NCBI GenBank assembly: GCA_963762865.1
Contig: CAVXNC010000011.1
Coordinates: 186,001-250,000 of the forward strand
Reading direction: 5' to 3'
Length of the DNA stretch: 64,000 bases
Source of the DNA: DATHAP01 sp963762865
GTDB taxonomy: Bacteria; Actinomycetota; Actinomycetes; JACCUZ01
Positions 16,674 through 25,558 of this stretch are shown here, piece after piece; the stretch's first letter is position 1, and each line of letters starts with the position of its first letter. A program made the translations under genes and the position numbers. The notes under the pieces are model-generated. The model made no database searches, was not told the DNA's origin, and saw nothing but the letters and a program-made list of their open reading frames with translations.

Positions 16674-18016
16674 GACGACCCCTCGACGGCGCCCACGGCA
16701 TCGCCGGGCTGGTCCGGCTCCCTCGGCACCCGGGCGCGGACCGCGTCGACGTGCGCCGCCAGGTCTTCTGCTCCGCCGAGGGCGTCGACGTGGGCGGCGA
16801 CCGCGGCGAGGGCGTCGCGGTCGTACTCCACGACGTGCTGGCTGCGCAGGAAGGACTGCACCGACAGACCGCCGGAGTGCCGCGCGGTGCCCGCGGTGGG
16901 CAGCACGTGGTTGGAGCCGGCGAGGTAGTCGCCGAGGGAGACCGGCGAGTAGGGGCCGACGAAGACCGCGCCCGCGTTGCGCACCCGGCGGGCCAGCTCG
17001 GCCGCGCCGCGGGTGACCACCTCGAGGTGCTCGGCCGCCCACTCGTCCACGACGGTCAGGCCCTGCTCCAGGTCGTCGACGAGGACGTACGCCGACTGGC
17101 CGGAGAGCGCGGCCTCGACGCGCTCCCGGTGCCGGGTCGCAGGCACCGCCTTGTCGAGCTCGCGGTCGACGGCGTCGAGCAGCTCGGCCGAGGGCGTCAC
17201 CAGCAGGCAGGACGCGTTGGGGTCGTGCTCGGCCTGCGCCACGAGGTCCGCGGCGACGTACGACGCGTCGGCGGTGTCGTCGGCGAGCACCGCGATCTCG
17301 GTCGGGCCGGCCTCCGAGTCGGTGCCGATCACGCCCTTGAGCAGCCGCTTGGCGGAGGTGACGTAGATGTTGCCCGGCCCGGTCACCAGGTCGACCGGGG
17401 CGCAGTCCTGCGTGCCGTAGGCGAACATCGCCACCGCCTGCGCTCCCCCGACGGCGTGCACCTCCTCGACCCCGAGCAGCGCGCACGCGGCGAGGACCGC
17501 CGGGTGCGGGAGACCGTCGTTGTCGCGCTGCGGCGGGCTGGCGACGGCCAGCGACCCGACCCCGGCGACCTGGGCGGGCACGACGTTCATGACCACGCTG
17601 GAGGGGTAGGCGAGCAGGCCACCAGGCACGTAGAGGCCGACGCGGCGGACCGGGACCCAGCGTTCGGTCACCGTCCCGCCGGGGGCGACCTGGACCACGG
17701 CGTCGTCGCGGCGCTGCGCCTCGTGCACCAGCCGGGCCCGGCGAGCAGCCTCCTCCAGCGCGGCCCGCAGCTGCGGTGCCATCGCCGCGAGGGCACCGTC
17801 GAGAGCACGCTGCGGGACCCGCGTCGTCTCGAGGTCGACCCCGTCGAAGCGGACAGTCAGCTCGCGGACGGCGACCGCGCCCCGCGCGCGGACGTCGTCG
17901 CAGACCGGCCGGACGACGTCGAGCGCGACCTCGATGTCGAGCGCCGCCCGCGGCAGGACCGCCCGGAGCCCGGCGGCGTCCGGCCGCCGGCCGCGCAGGT
18001 CGACTCGCTGGATCAC
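16670..18016 (-). CDS. hisD: histidinol dehydrogenase
   Basis: Last two steps of histidine synthesis: NAD-dependent oxidation of histidinol to histidine. The 448-residue length is normal. Recognisable blocks are VGLYVPGGLLAYPSSVVMNV, TGPGNIYVTSAKRLLKG, GPTEIAVLADDTAD, AQAEHDPNASCLLVT and GSNHVLPTAGTARHSGGLSV, which contain the zinc and substrate residues of the family. The start is GTG at 18016. A hairpin (18026-18061) lies directly in front of the start, so the first gene of the his run may be controlled at translation or early transcription. Confidence 0.95.
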   Translation of the reverse strand: MIQRVDLRGRRPDAAGLRAVLPRAALDIEVALDVVRPVCDDVRARGAVAVRELTVRFDGVDLETTRVPQRALDGALAAMAPQLRAALEEAARRARLVHEAQRRDDAVVQVAPGGTVTERWVPVRRVGLYVPGGLLAYPSSVVMNVVPAQVAGVGSLAVASPPQRDNDGLPHPAVLAACALLGVEEVHAVGGAQAVAMFAYGTQDCAPVDLVTGPGNIYVTSAKRLLKGVIGTDSEAGPTEIAVLADDTADASYVAADLVAQAEHDPNASCLLVTPSAELLDAVDRELDKAVPATRHRERVEAALSGQSAYVLVDDLEQGLTVVDEWAAEHLEVVTRGAAELARRVRNAGAVFVGPYSPVSLGDYLAGSNHVLPTAGTARHSGGLSVQSFLRSQHVVEYDRDALAAVAAHVDALGGAEDLAAHVDAVRARVPREPDQPGDAVGAVEGSS

Positions 18017-18025
18017 CGGGGTCCC

Positions 18026-18061
18026 CGCGGAAGCGCGAGCGCCAGCGAGCGCTTCCGTGGG
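18026..18061 (-). promoter_or_regulatory. hairpin immediately upstream of hisD start
   Basis: Arms at 18026-18037 and 18050-18061 (GGAAGCGC/GCGCTTCC core, 11 of 12 pairing) enclose GCGAGCG-type repeats; the 3' arm as read on the minus strand ends nine bases before the hisD GTG. It could mask the ribosome-binding region. No histidine-rich leader peptide was found. Confidence 0.45.
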
Positions 18062-18140
18062 GTGGTCACCTGCGCGAGTCTACGAAGCGGGCTCGGGCAT
18101 CCCGCCCGCCGTCCGGTCGGCGGACGTAGGCTCCTGCACT

Positions 18141-18821
18141 GTGACCAGCGGTGATCCCTCGCGACTGCCGCTCTTCCCGCTCGGGACGGTGCTCTTCCCG
18201 GGAGTGCTGCTGCCGCTGCACGTCTTCGAGCAGCGCTACCGGCGGATGATCCGCGACCTGCTCGACGAGGACCAGGACCGCCGCGACCTCGGCATCGTCG
18301 CGATCCGCGAGGGGCGCGAGGTCGGTGCCGGAGGGCTCCAGGCACTGCACCCGGTCGGCTGCGTGGCGCGGCTGCGCCGGGTCGACCCGTATGCCGACGG
18401 CCGCTTCGACATCGTCTGCATGGGCACCAGCAGGTTCCGGCTCGCGGGTGACGGGCTGGACACCTCGCTGCCCTACCTGCGCGGCCGCACCGAGCTGCTC
18501 GACGAGCCACCCGGGGAAGCGCCCGGTCCGGCCGCTGGGACCGTACGCGCGCTCTTCGACACCTACCGGGAGGCGCTCGGCGACGACCGCGCCGGCACTG
18601 ACGCCGACGACGTGCCCGACGACCCGCGGCAGCTGTCCTACCTGGTCGCCGCGACCGTCGTGCTCGACCTGACCGACCGGCAACGGCTCCTCGAGGCCCC
18701 GGACACGACGTCACGGCTGCGGGCCGAGACCCGGCTGCTGCGGCGGGAGACGGCACTGGTGGCCCAGCTGCCGTCACTGCCCGGTGTCGAGCTGACCCGC
18801 GTCCCGGCCAGCCCCAACTGA
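18141..18821 (+). CDS. LON substrate-binding-domain protein
   Basis: A 226-residue protein made only of the LON N-terminal (PUA-like) domain, with no AAA+ or protease part. It opens VTSGDPSRLPLFPLGTVLFP and continues GVLLPLHVFEQRYRRMI, the hallmark of this family, then LGIVAIREG, GCVARL and FDIVCMGTSRFRL. Such stand-alone proteins are common in actinobacteria; their role is not well defined. A TAGGCT -10 box at 18127-18132 ends eight bases before the GTG, so the mRNA is probably leaderless. It is divergent from hisD and eight bases upstream of ybaK, likely in one transcript. Confidence 0.85.
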   Translation: MTSGDPSRLPLFPLGTVLFPGVLLPLHVFEQRYRRMIRDLLDEDQDRRDLGIVAIREGREVGAGGLQALHPVGCVARLRRVDPYADGRFDIVCMGTSRFRLAGDGLDTSLPYLRGRTELLDEPPGEAPGPAAGTVRALFDTYREALGDDRAGTDADDVPDDPRQLSYLVAATVVLDLTDRQRLLEAPDTTSRLRAETRLLRRETALVAQLPSLPGVELTRVPASPN

Positions 18822-18829
18822 CTCCGGGG

Positions 18830-19342
18830 ATGGCCAGGAAGCCGAAGGCGTCGAGCGGCGGCACGCCGGCCACGGTCGCGCTCACCCGGGCAGGCGTGGC
18901 CCACGACCTGCACCCCTACGACCACGAGCCGGGGCCGCCCGGGGGCCACGCCGCGTACGGACTCGAGGCGGTCGCCGCGCTCGGGCTCGATGCCGGGCAG
19001 GTGTTCAAGACGCTGGTGGCCCGGGTCGACGGCCGGCTGGTCGTGGCCGTCGTGCCGGTGAGCGGCACCCTCGACCTCAAGGCGCTCGCCGCGGCCGTCG
19101 GCGGCAAGAAGGCCGAGCTGGCCGAGCCGGCCGACGCCGAGCGGGCAACCGGCTACGTCGTGGGTGGCATCAGCCCGCTCGGGCACCGCAGCCGGCTCGA
19201 CGTCGTCGTCGACGAGACCGCCACCGGGCTGGACCGGGTCTACGTCTCGGCCGGCAGGCGCGGCCTGCAGGTCTCGCTGGCCCCGGCCGACCTGGTGGCG
19301 GTCAGCGGGGCGCGGGTGGCGCCCATCGGCCGTCCGGGCTGA
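18830..19342 (+). CDS. ybaK: Cys-tRNA(Pro) deacylase (YbaK/EbsC)
   Basis: Hydrolyses cysteine mischarged on tRNA-Pro. The 170-residue protein has the YbaK fold signatures: TVALTRAGVAHDLHPYDHEP, GLDAGQVFKTLVARVDGRLV with the conserved Lys, AAAVGGKKAELAEPADAERA, and GYVVGGISPLGHRSRLDVVV. The start is ATG at 18830. It follows the LON-like gene by eight bases. Its 3' end overlaps the convergent membrane-protein gene by 41 bp. Confidence 0.93.
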   Translation: MARKPKASSGGTPATVALTRAGVAHDLHPYDHEPGPPGGHAAYGLEAVAALGLDAGQVFKTLVARVDGRLVVAVVPVSGTLDLKALAAAVGGKKAELAEPADAERATGYVVGGISPLGHRSRLDVVVDETATGLDRVYVSAGRRGLQVSLAPADLVAVSGARVAPIGRPG

Positions 19343-19895
19343 CGGCGTCATCCGCGTCGACGCCTGCGGGGTCCGCAGCACCCGGCGGAACCGTCGCCAG
19401 CGCGTCGTCGTGGTCCGACTCGAGACCCGCGACGATGGCGAAGAAGGTGATGACTGCAGTCGTCGGCCAGGCCAGCAGCACGCCGATCGCAGAGATCCGC
19501 AACGGCCCGTCGAAGCGCTCACCGGCAGGGACGCTGGCCAGCGACTCGGTGACTGTGGGCGGGCTCAGCAGCAGGCCGGTGCGCCAGGCCACTACTGCGC
19601 CGAGCAGGCCGCCGGCGACCAGGCCGACCAGCGAGCCCAGCCGCCCGAGCCGCACCAGCAGCACGACGGCGACCGCGACCAGGATCCCGGCCAGCCCGGA
19701 GCAGACCGCGAACCACCCGTCGGCCGCCACCGCCGTCTCGGCGGCCCCGACCGGGATGCTCGCCCCGCGCTCCTTCTCGTAGGCCGACAGCGGCGCCACC
19801 CAGCGCCAGACCAGGCCGACGAGCACCCCGACCACGATCGAGGCACCGGACACGAGCAGCGCGGAGCGGACGTCGCGCGCTGCTGTGGAGGTCAC
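19302..19895 (-). CDS. four-helix membrane protein, DUF2567-like
   Basis: A 197-residue protein with four probable membrane segments at about residues 10-32, 63-85, 88-108 and 135-158, and an acidic, Pro-rich C-terminal tail. It resembles the actinobacterial DUF2567 family in length and topology, though I cannot confirm the assignment. GTG 19895 overlaps the stop of the DUF3352 gene as GTGA, so the two are coupled. Function unknown; a link to envelope processes is only suggested by topology. Confidence 0.7.
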   Translation of the reverse strand: MTSTAARDVRSALLVSGASIVVGVLVGLVWRWVAPLSAYEKERGASIPVGAAETAVAADGWFAVCSGLAGILVAVAVVLLVRLGRLGSLVGLVAGGLLGAVVAWRTGLLLSPPTVTESLASVPAGERFDGPLRISAIGVLLAWPTTAVITFFAIVAGLESDHDDALATVPPGAADPAGVDADDAVSPDGRWAPPAPR

Positions 19896-21505
19896 CGAGC
19901 CACGATACGGAACCGGAAGGTCCCCTCGCCGTCGTCCCTGCTGTTCGCCGTGAGCCCGACGCCGGCGAGCGGCGCCAGGTCGGGGTCGGTCGCCTCGTCG
20001 CCGGAGTCGCCGGTGTCCCAGCCGCCGAAGAGCGCCTCGATCAGCCCGACCGGGTCGACCCAGACGGCGACGTCGGCGTCGGCGAGGTCCGGCAGCGCCT
20101 GCCGGAAGGCCGGCAGCTCGCCCAGGCCACCCTCCCCGGCCAGCAGCCGGTCGACGTGGCCCTCGCTGCTGCCGAGCACGTACTGGCCGTCACCGGTCCG
20201 CAGCACGAGGTCGGGTCCGTCGGCGACCAGTCGCTGGATCACCTCCTCGGCCCGGCTGACGTCGGCCGTCGTGACCCGCGCCGCGAGCTGCAGCTCACCG
20301 TCCTCGGTGGTCTCGGCGTCGAGGGCGGTGACCAGGTTGTCGCCGAGCAGCACCGCCAGGTCCTCGGGAACCGTGATGCCGGCCTCCGCCTCCGCCTCCG
20401 CCAGCAGGTCGTCGAAGGCCGCGCGACCGCCGTCCTCGGACGCCAGGCCCTCGCGGGCGGCGTCGACCAGCCGCGGCACCAGCTCGTCGCCGTCGGCCAG
20501 CCCGAGCGCCAGGACGGTGCTCTCCGGCAGCTCACCTAGCCCGGCCACCGGGTGGGTGGCCCAGCCTGCCGGGCCGACGCCGGTGACCGAGCCGACCACC
20601 TCGAAGACCTCCGGCCCGTCGAAGCGGGCAACCATGGTGGTGCGACCCGCCTCGGCTCCCAGGCCGGAGACTCCACGCAGACCCACGCCGGTCGGGTCGA
20701 AAACGCCGCCCGCCTCCCCCGCCGCGGCGTTGTCGACCCAGACCGCTGCCACGCCGTCGCCCAGCTCGGCCACGTCCGCGGCATAGCGCTCGTCCTCGGC
20801 CAGGGACTTCTGACCGGCCTTGCGGGCGTACGCCTCGGCGAGCTCCTGCGACTCCGCGAGCAGCGCGTAGTCGCCCTCGACGACGAAGCCGATCGACTCC
20901 GTCCCGCCCATGCCGCCCTGCGACGCGGCGACCAGCCGCCGCAGGCCCTCCTCTGCCTGGTCGGCGTCGGTCACCTGCAGCGCCACGACGCCGGGAGAGG
21001 TGAACTGGTCGGCCTTCTCCGCCGGGTAGCCGGCGAAGCCCAGCCGGTCGCCGAGCCACGGGTCGACGTCGGTCTCGAAGTCGATGTCCTGCCAGCCGGC
21101 CATCTCGGCGAAGGAGTCGAAGAGCACCTCGCGCACGTCGCCGTCGAGCGGGATCCGTTCGCGAAGCTCGGGGAACTTGCGCAGGAACCTGAAGCCGTCG
21201 ATCTTCTGGCCGGCGGGCGGGTCGAGGTCCACCTTGGCGAAGGCCACGGCGCCGGCCGGCAGCGCGTCCTCGGGCTGCGCGCCGCCGCCGGAGAGCGAGC
21301 CGACGGCCCAGCTCACGCCGCCGACGAGCGCCAGCACGAGGGCACCGGCCAGCGCCACGACCGCCCACCGCGCGCGGTGCGGCTCGCCGTCCGGGTCGTC
21401 GGTCGCGAGGACGTCGGAGGACGCGTACGCCGCGAAGCGCTGCTCCGGGCCGGTCGGGCCGGTCCGGCCTGGCCCCTGGCCGTGCTCGCCGTGCTCGGTG
21501 CTCAT
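19892..21505 (-). CDS. DUF3352 protein, single-pass membrane anchor
   Basis: A 537-residue protein: polar N-terminal ~45 residues, a membrane helix at about 48-70 (VVALAGALVLALVGGVSWAV), and a large outer domain that starts ALPAGAVAFAKVDLDPPAG and contains GVVALQVTDADQAEEGLRRL and VLALGLADGDELVPRLVDAA. This matches the DUF3352 family of actinobacteria, whose function is unknown. The outer domain is strongly acidic. It overlaps the DUF2567-like gene downstream by four bases. A hairpin separates it from dnaE upstream. Confidence 0.85.
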   Translation of the reverse strand: MSTEHGEHGQGPGRTGPTGPEQRFAAYASSDVLATDDPDGEPHRARWAVVALAGALVLALVGGVSWAVGSLSGGGAQPEDALPAGAVAFAKVDLDPPAGQKIDGFRFLRKFPELRERIPLDGDVREVLFDSFAEMAGWQDIDFETDVDPWLGDRLGFAGYPAEKADQFTSPGVVALQVTDADQAEEGLRRLVAASQGGMGGTESIGFVVEGDYALLAESQELAEAYARKAGQKSLAEDERYAADVAELGDGVAAVWVDNAAAGEAGGVFDPTGVGLRGVSGLGAEAGRTTMVARFDGPEVFEVVGSVTGVGPAGWATHPVAGLGELPESTVLALGLADGDELVPRLVDAAREGLASEDGGRAAFDDLLAEAEAEAGITVPEDLAVLLGDNLVTALDAETTEDGELQLAARVTTADVSRAEEVIQRLVADGPDLVLRTGDGQYVLGSSEGHVDRLLAGEGGLGELPAFRQALPDLADADVAVWVDPVGLIEALFGGWDTGDSGDEATDPDLAPLAGVGLTANSRDDGEGTFRFRIVAR

Positions 21506-21530
21506 GTCGCGTGGCCCCCCGGCCCCTCAC

Positions 21531-21551
21531 GCCGGCGCGCAGCGCGCCGGC
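21531..21551. terminator. hairpin after dnaE
   Basis: GCCGGCGCGC and GCGCGCCGGC are exact complements at 21531-21540 and 21542-21551, forming a stem with a small loop, 65-85 bp past the dnaE stop. Confidence 0.55.
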
Positions 21552-21616
21552 TCAGGACGACGTTATCGGCGCAACCCCCGCCACGGCTTGAGATCCGGCG
21601 ACCCGGGCGGTCCCGG

Positions 21617-24600
21617 TCAGCCGAGGCAGGCCGGGCCGAGCAGCGCCTTGAGGTCAGCCATCAGGGCGGGCGTGGGGTTGACACGCAGCCCGTCGTCGAT
21701 GCGCAGCACGGTGGTGCGCGATGCCGCCTGCAGCCGCAGGTGCACCTCGGTCGCGCCGGGGTGGGTGGCGAGGACGTCCTTGAGGCGCTCGACGACCGGC
21801 GGCGTGCACCGCACGACAGGCAGCGAGATGACGACCGGCCCACGCGGTCCCTCGGACAGGTCGGGCAGCGTCATCTCCATGGCGATGAGCTTGGGCACGT
21901 CGTCGCGCCGGTCCAGCCGGCCACGGACGACGACGACGGTGTCCTCCGACAGAGTCGTCGCGTAGAGGTTGTAGGTCTGCGGGAAGAACATGACCTCGAT
22001 GGCGCCCTCGAGGTCCTCGACGGTGGCGATCGCCCAGACGTCGCCCTTCTTGGTGACCTTGCGCTGCAGTCCGCTGACCAGCCCGCCGATCGTGACCTGC
22101 GACCCGTCGGCGCGCTCCTCGGATCCGGTCAGCGACGCGATCGAGCAGTCGGCCGCCGCGGACAGCACGTGCTCGACGCCGAAGAGCGGGTGGTCGGAGA
22201 CGTAGAGGCCGAGCATCTCCCGCTCGTACTGCAGCAGGACGCCCTTGTCCCACTCCCCGAGCGGCACCGGGGGCGTGACGGTGATCTCGGACTCGCCGGC
22301 GTCGTCGTCACCGCCGCCGCCGCCGAACAGGTCGAACTGCCCGTGCGCCTCGTTTCGCTTGGTGAGCATGAAGGAGTCGATCGCCTCGGCGTGCACGTTG
22401 AGCAGGCCGCGTCGCGGGTCACCGAGCGAGTCGAACGCGCCCGCCTTGATCAGCGACTCGACCGTCTTCTTGTTGCACGCGACCGGGTCGATCTTGCGCA
22501 GGAAGTCGTAGAAGTCGGTGAACCGACCCTTGGCCTCGCGGGTGGCCGCGATGCTCGCCACGACGTTCTCGCCGACGTTGCGGATGGCCGAGAGCCCGAA
22601 GCGGATGTCGGTGCCGCGGGGGGTGTAGTTCGAGTCGGACTCGTTGACGTCCGGGGGCAGCACCTTGATACCCATCCGGCGACACTCGTTGAGGTAGAGC
22701 GCCGACTTGTCCTTGTCGTCACGGACGCTGGTGAGCAGCGCCGCCATGTACTCCGAGGGGAAGTTGGCCTTGAGGTAGGCGGTCCAGTAGGACACCAGGC
22801 CGTAGGCCGCGGAGTGGGCCTTGTTGAACGCGTAGTCGGAGAACGGGACCAGGATGTCCCACAGCGTCTTGACGGCCCCCGCCGAGAACCCGCGCTCGGT
22901 CATGCCGGCCGAGAAGCCGACGAACTCGGCGTCGAGGACCTCGCGCTTCTTCTTGCCCATCGCCTTGCGCAACAGGTCGGCCTTGCCGAGCGAGTAGCCG
23001 GCCAGCTGCTGGGCGATCAGGAGGACCTGCTCCTGGTAGACGATCAGTCCGTACGTCGCCCCGAGGATCGGCTCGAGCGCCTCCGCCAGCTCGGGATGGA
23101 CGTAGTCGACCACCTCCTGCTTGTTCTTGCGCAACGCGTACTTGGTGTGCGATCCGGCGCCCATCGGGCCGGGGCGGTAGAGCGCGCCGACCGCGGAGAT
23201 GTCCTCGAAGTTGTCGGGCTTCATCAACCGGAGCAAGGAGCGCATCGGCCCGCCGTCGAACTGGAACACCCCGAGGGTGTCGCCGCGCGCGAGCAGGTCG
23301 TACGTCGCCTGGTCGGTGAGGTCCTTGCTCAGCGCGTCGAGGTCGATGGTCTGGTTGCGGTTTGCCTCGATGTTGCGCAGCGCGTCGTCGAGGATCGTCA
23401 GGTTGCGCAGGCCGAGGAAGTCCATCTTGACCAGGCCGAGCGACTCGCAGCTCGGGTAGTCGAACTGGGTGATGACCTGGCCGTCCTGCTCCCGCTTCAT
23501 GATCGGGATGACGTCGAGCAGCGGCTCGCTGGACATGATGACGCCGGCCGCGTGCACGCCCCACTGGCGCTTGAGGTTCTCCAGGCCGCGCGCGGTGTCG
23601 ACGACCCGCTTGGCGTCCGGGTCGGTCTCGTAGCGGGCCCGGAACTCCCCGCCCTCGGAGTAGCGCTTGTGGGTGGGGTCGAAGATGCCGCCGAGCGGGA
23701 TGTCCTTGCCCATGACTGGCGGAGGCATCAGCTTGGTGAGCTGGTCGCCGAGCGCGTAGGGGTAGCCCAGCACCCGGGCCGAGTCCTTCATCGCCTGCTT
23801 GGCCTTGATGGTGCCGTAGGTGACGATCTGGGCCACCCGGTCGTCGCCGTACTTGTCGGTGACGTAGCGGATGACCTCGCCGCGTCGGCGCTCGTCGAAG
23901 TCGACGTCGAAGTCGGGCATCGACATGCGCTCCGGGTTGAGGAACCGCTCGAAGATCAGGCCGTGCTGCAGCGGGTCGAGGTCGGTGATGCGCATCGCGT
24001 AGGCGCACATGGAGCCCGCGCCGGAGCCGCGGCCCGGCCCCACCCGGATGGCCTGCTCCTTGGCCCAGTTGATGAAGTCGGCGACCACCAGGAAGTAGCC
24101 GGCGTAGCCCTTGGAGCAGATGACGTCGGTCTCGTAGGCGGCCTGGCGACGTACGTCGTCCGGAATGCCTCCCGGGTAGCGCAGCGCGAGACCCGACTCC
24201 ACCTCCTTGACGAACCAGGACTGCTCGGACTCGCCGTCGGGCACCGGGAAGCGCGGCATGTAGCGCCCCTCGCCCTCGGTGAAGGAGACCTCGCACCGCT
24301 CGGCGATCAGCAGGGTGTTGTCGCAGGCTTCGGGCAGGTCGCGCCAGACCCGGCGCATCTCCTCGGGGGACTTGAGGTAGTAGTCGTCGCCTTCGAGCTT
24401 GAACCGCTTGGGGTCGGCCATCGTCGCGCCGGACTGGACGCACAGCAGCACCTCGTGCGCCGGCGCGTCCTCCTTGTTGGTGTAGTGCAGGTCGTTGGTG
24501 GCGACGATCGGCAGGTCGAGGTCCTTGGCCAGCCGGAGCAGGTCGGCGCGGACCCGGGACTCGATCTCCAGGCCGTGCTCCATCAGCTCGAGGTAGTAGT

Positions 24601-25153
24601 TGCCCGCCCCGAAGATGTCGCGGAACTCCGCCGCGGCCGCGCGCGCCTCGTCGTACCGTCCGAGCCGCAGGAAGGTCTGCACCTCGCCCGACGGGCACCC
24701 GGTCGTGGCGATCAGCCCGCTGGCGTAGGTCTGGAGCAGCTCGCGGTCCATCCGGGGCTTGTAGAAGAAGCCCTCGAGGCTGGCCCGGCTGTTGAGCCGG
24801 AACAGGTTGTGCATGCCCGCGGTGGTCTCGGCCAGCAGCGTCATGTGGGTGAACGCGCCGCCGCCGGACACGTCGTCGCCGCCGCCCTGGCCCCACTTGA
24901 CCCGGGTGCGGTCGCCGCGGTGGGTGCGCGGGGTGACGTAGGCCTCGACGCCGATGATCGGCTTGACGCCGGCGGCGGTGGCCTTCTTCCAGAAGTCGTA
25001 GGCCCCGAAGACGTTGCCGTGGTCGGTCATCGCCAGGGCCGGCATCCCCATCGCCGACGACGCCTGGAAGAGGTCGTCCAGGCGGGCCGCGCCGTCGAGC
25101 ATGGAGTACTCGGTGTGCACGTGCAGGTGCACGAACGAGTCTCGGGATCCCAT
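21617..25153 (-). CDS. dnaE: DNA polymerase III alpha subunit
   Basis: Replicative DNA polymerase, 1178 residues, DnaE1 type. It opens MGSRDSFVHLHVHTEYSMLD, the PHP domain, and has LAMTDHGNVFGAYDFW. The polymerase core includes the Asp triad region MPDFDVDFDERRRGEVI, GRGSGAGSMCAYAMRITDLD and NKAHSAAYGLVSYWTAYLKA. A C-terminal OB-fold (VTIGGLVSGLQRKVTKKGD) follows. The ATG at 25153 gives the standard N-terminus; the frame stays open upstream to 25354 through the tandem repeat. Three 23-bp repeats begin 24 bp before the start codon. A 1954-codon open frame on the other strand across this gene is a composition artefact. Confidence 0.97.
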   Translation of the reverse strand: MGSRDSFVHLHVHTEYSMLDGAARLDDLFQASSAMGMPALAMTDHGNVFGAYDFWKKATAAGVKPIIGVEAYVTPRTHRGDRTRVKWGQGGGDDVSGGGAFTHMTLLAETTAGMHNLFRLNSRASLEGFFYKPRMDRELLQTYASGLIATTGCPSGEVQTFLRLGRYDEARAAAAEFRDIFGAGNYYLELMEHGLEIESRVRADLLRLAKDLDLPIVATNDLHYTNKEDAPAHEVLLCVQSGATMADPKRFKLEGDDYYLKSPEEMRRVWRDLPEACDNTLLIAERCEVSFTEGEGRYMPRFPVPDGESEQSWFVKEVESGLALRYPGGIPDDVRRQAAYETDVICSKGYAGYFLVVADFINWAKEQAIRVGPGRGSGAGSMCAYAMRITDLDPLQHGLIFERFLNPERMSMPDFDVDFDERRRGEVIRYVTDKYGDDRVAQIVTYGTIKAKQAMKDSARVLGYPYALGDQLTKLMPPPVMGKDIPLGGIFDPTHKRYSEGGEFRARYETDPDAKRVVDTARGLENLKRQWGVHAAGVIMSSEPLLDVIPIMKREQDGQVITQFDYPSCESLGLVKMDFLGLRNLTILDDALRNIEANRNQTIDLDALSKDLTDQATYDLLARGDTLGVFQFDGGPMRSLLRLMKPDNFEDISAVGALYRPGPMGAGSHTKYALRKNKQEVVDYVHPELAEALEPILGATYGLIVYQEQVLLIAQQLAGYSLGKADLLRKAMGKKKREVLDAEFVGFSAGMTERGFSAGAVKTLWDILVPFSDYAFNKAHSAAYGLVSYWTAYLKANFPSEYMAALLTSVRDDKDKSALYLNECRRMGIKVLPPDVNESDSNYTPRGTDIRFGLSAIRNVGENVVASIAATREAKGRFTDFYDFLRKIDPVACNKKTVESLIKAGAFDSLGDPRRGLLNVHAEAIDSFMLTKRNEAHGQFDLFGGGGGDDDAGESEITVTPPVPLGEWDKGVLLQYEREMLGLYVSDHPLFGVEHVLSAAADCSIASLTGSEERADGSQVTIGGLVSGLQRKVTKKGDVWAIATVEDLEGAIEVMFFPQTYNLYATTLSEDTVVVVRGRLDRRDDVPKLIAMEMTLPDLSEGPRGPVVISLPVVRCTPPVVERLKDVLATHPGATEVHLRLQAASRTTVLRIDDGLRVNPTPALMADLKALLGPACLG

Positions 25154-25176
25154 GGTTCTGGCGGCCTCGATCGGGT

Positions 25177-25245
25177 GGCTGGGTCGGTGTCCGGGCGGTG
25201 GCTGGGTCGGTGTCCGGGCGGTGGCTGGGTCGGTGTCCGGGCGGT
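25177..25245. repeat. three tandem copies of a 23-bp unit before dnaE
   Basis: Three perfect copies of a 23-bp unit starting GGCTGGGTCGG at 25177, 25200 and 25223, followed by a partial fourth. They lie in the dnaE 5' region. The period is two DNA turns plus two bases and not a multiple of three. They may be protein-binding sites or simple slippage products. Confidence 0.85.
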
Positions 25246-25381
25246 GGCGGGGGTGGTCTCGGGGGCCGAGTCTAGGTCGCGCCACCGACCCTTCGGGGCA
25301 CCTGGCGCGGCATCCCAGCCCGCGCGGCGTGTCGCCCCGGGAGCGCCCAGTCACCTCCGCGGCGCACCCCCGGTCCCCCCG

Positions 25382-25460
25382 ATGATCGTTTGCGACATGT
25401 GCTGTCGCGACACGCCCGTGGTGACGGCGTGTCTTGGTCCGGTACGTCGCAAACGATCAT
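25382..25460. repeat. palindromic intergenic element, copy B of an A/B/C family
   Basis: Perfect 15-bp outer arms at 25382-25396 and 25446-25460 (ATGATCGTTTGCGAC and its complement) and a perfect 8-bp inner stem GACACGCC/GGCGTGTC at 25409-25416 and 25426-25433. Sequence blocks, size and the TTGCTAG flank match copy A near 682. It sits in the 405-bp gap between dnaE and the divergent DUF559-like gene, which otherwise holds only the tandem repeats. Confidence 0.85.
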
Positions 25461-25558
25461 TGCTAGTACGTCGTCCACGGCCGGTCGAGTCGAGCGCGTG
25501 GTCCACAGATCGGGTCCGGAGCCGGGCCGGCGGCCCCTCGAGTCACCAGGCTGGGCCG

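Noticed and set aside
25177..25245. CRISPR-like array
   Set aside because: The 23-bp units are joined head to tail with no unique spacers and no cas genes nearby.
20552..25558. Very long plus-strand open frame (about 1670 codons) opposite dnaE and the DUF3352 gene
   Set aside because: Antisense frames stay open in high-GC coding DNA because stop codons are rare; the opposite strand encodes clear DnaE and DUF3352 proteins. Only the part from 25559 on is a real gene.
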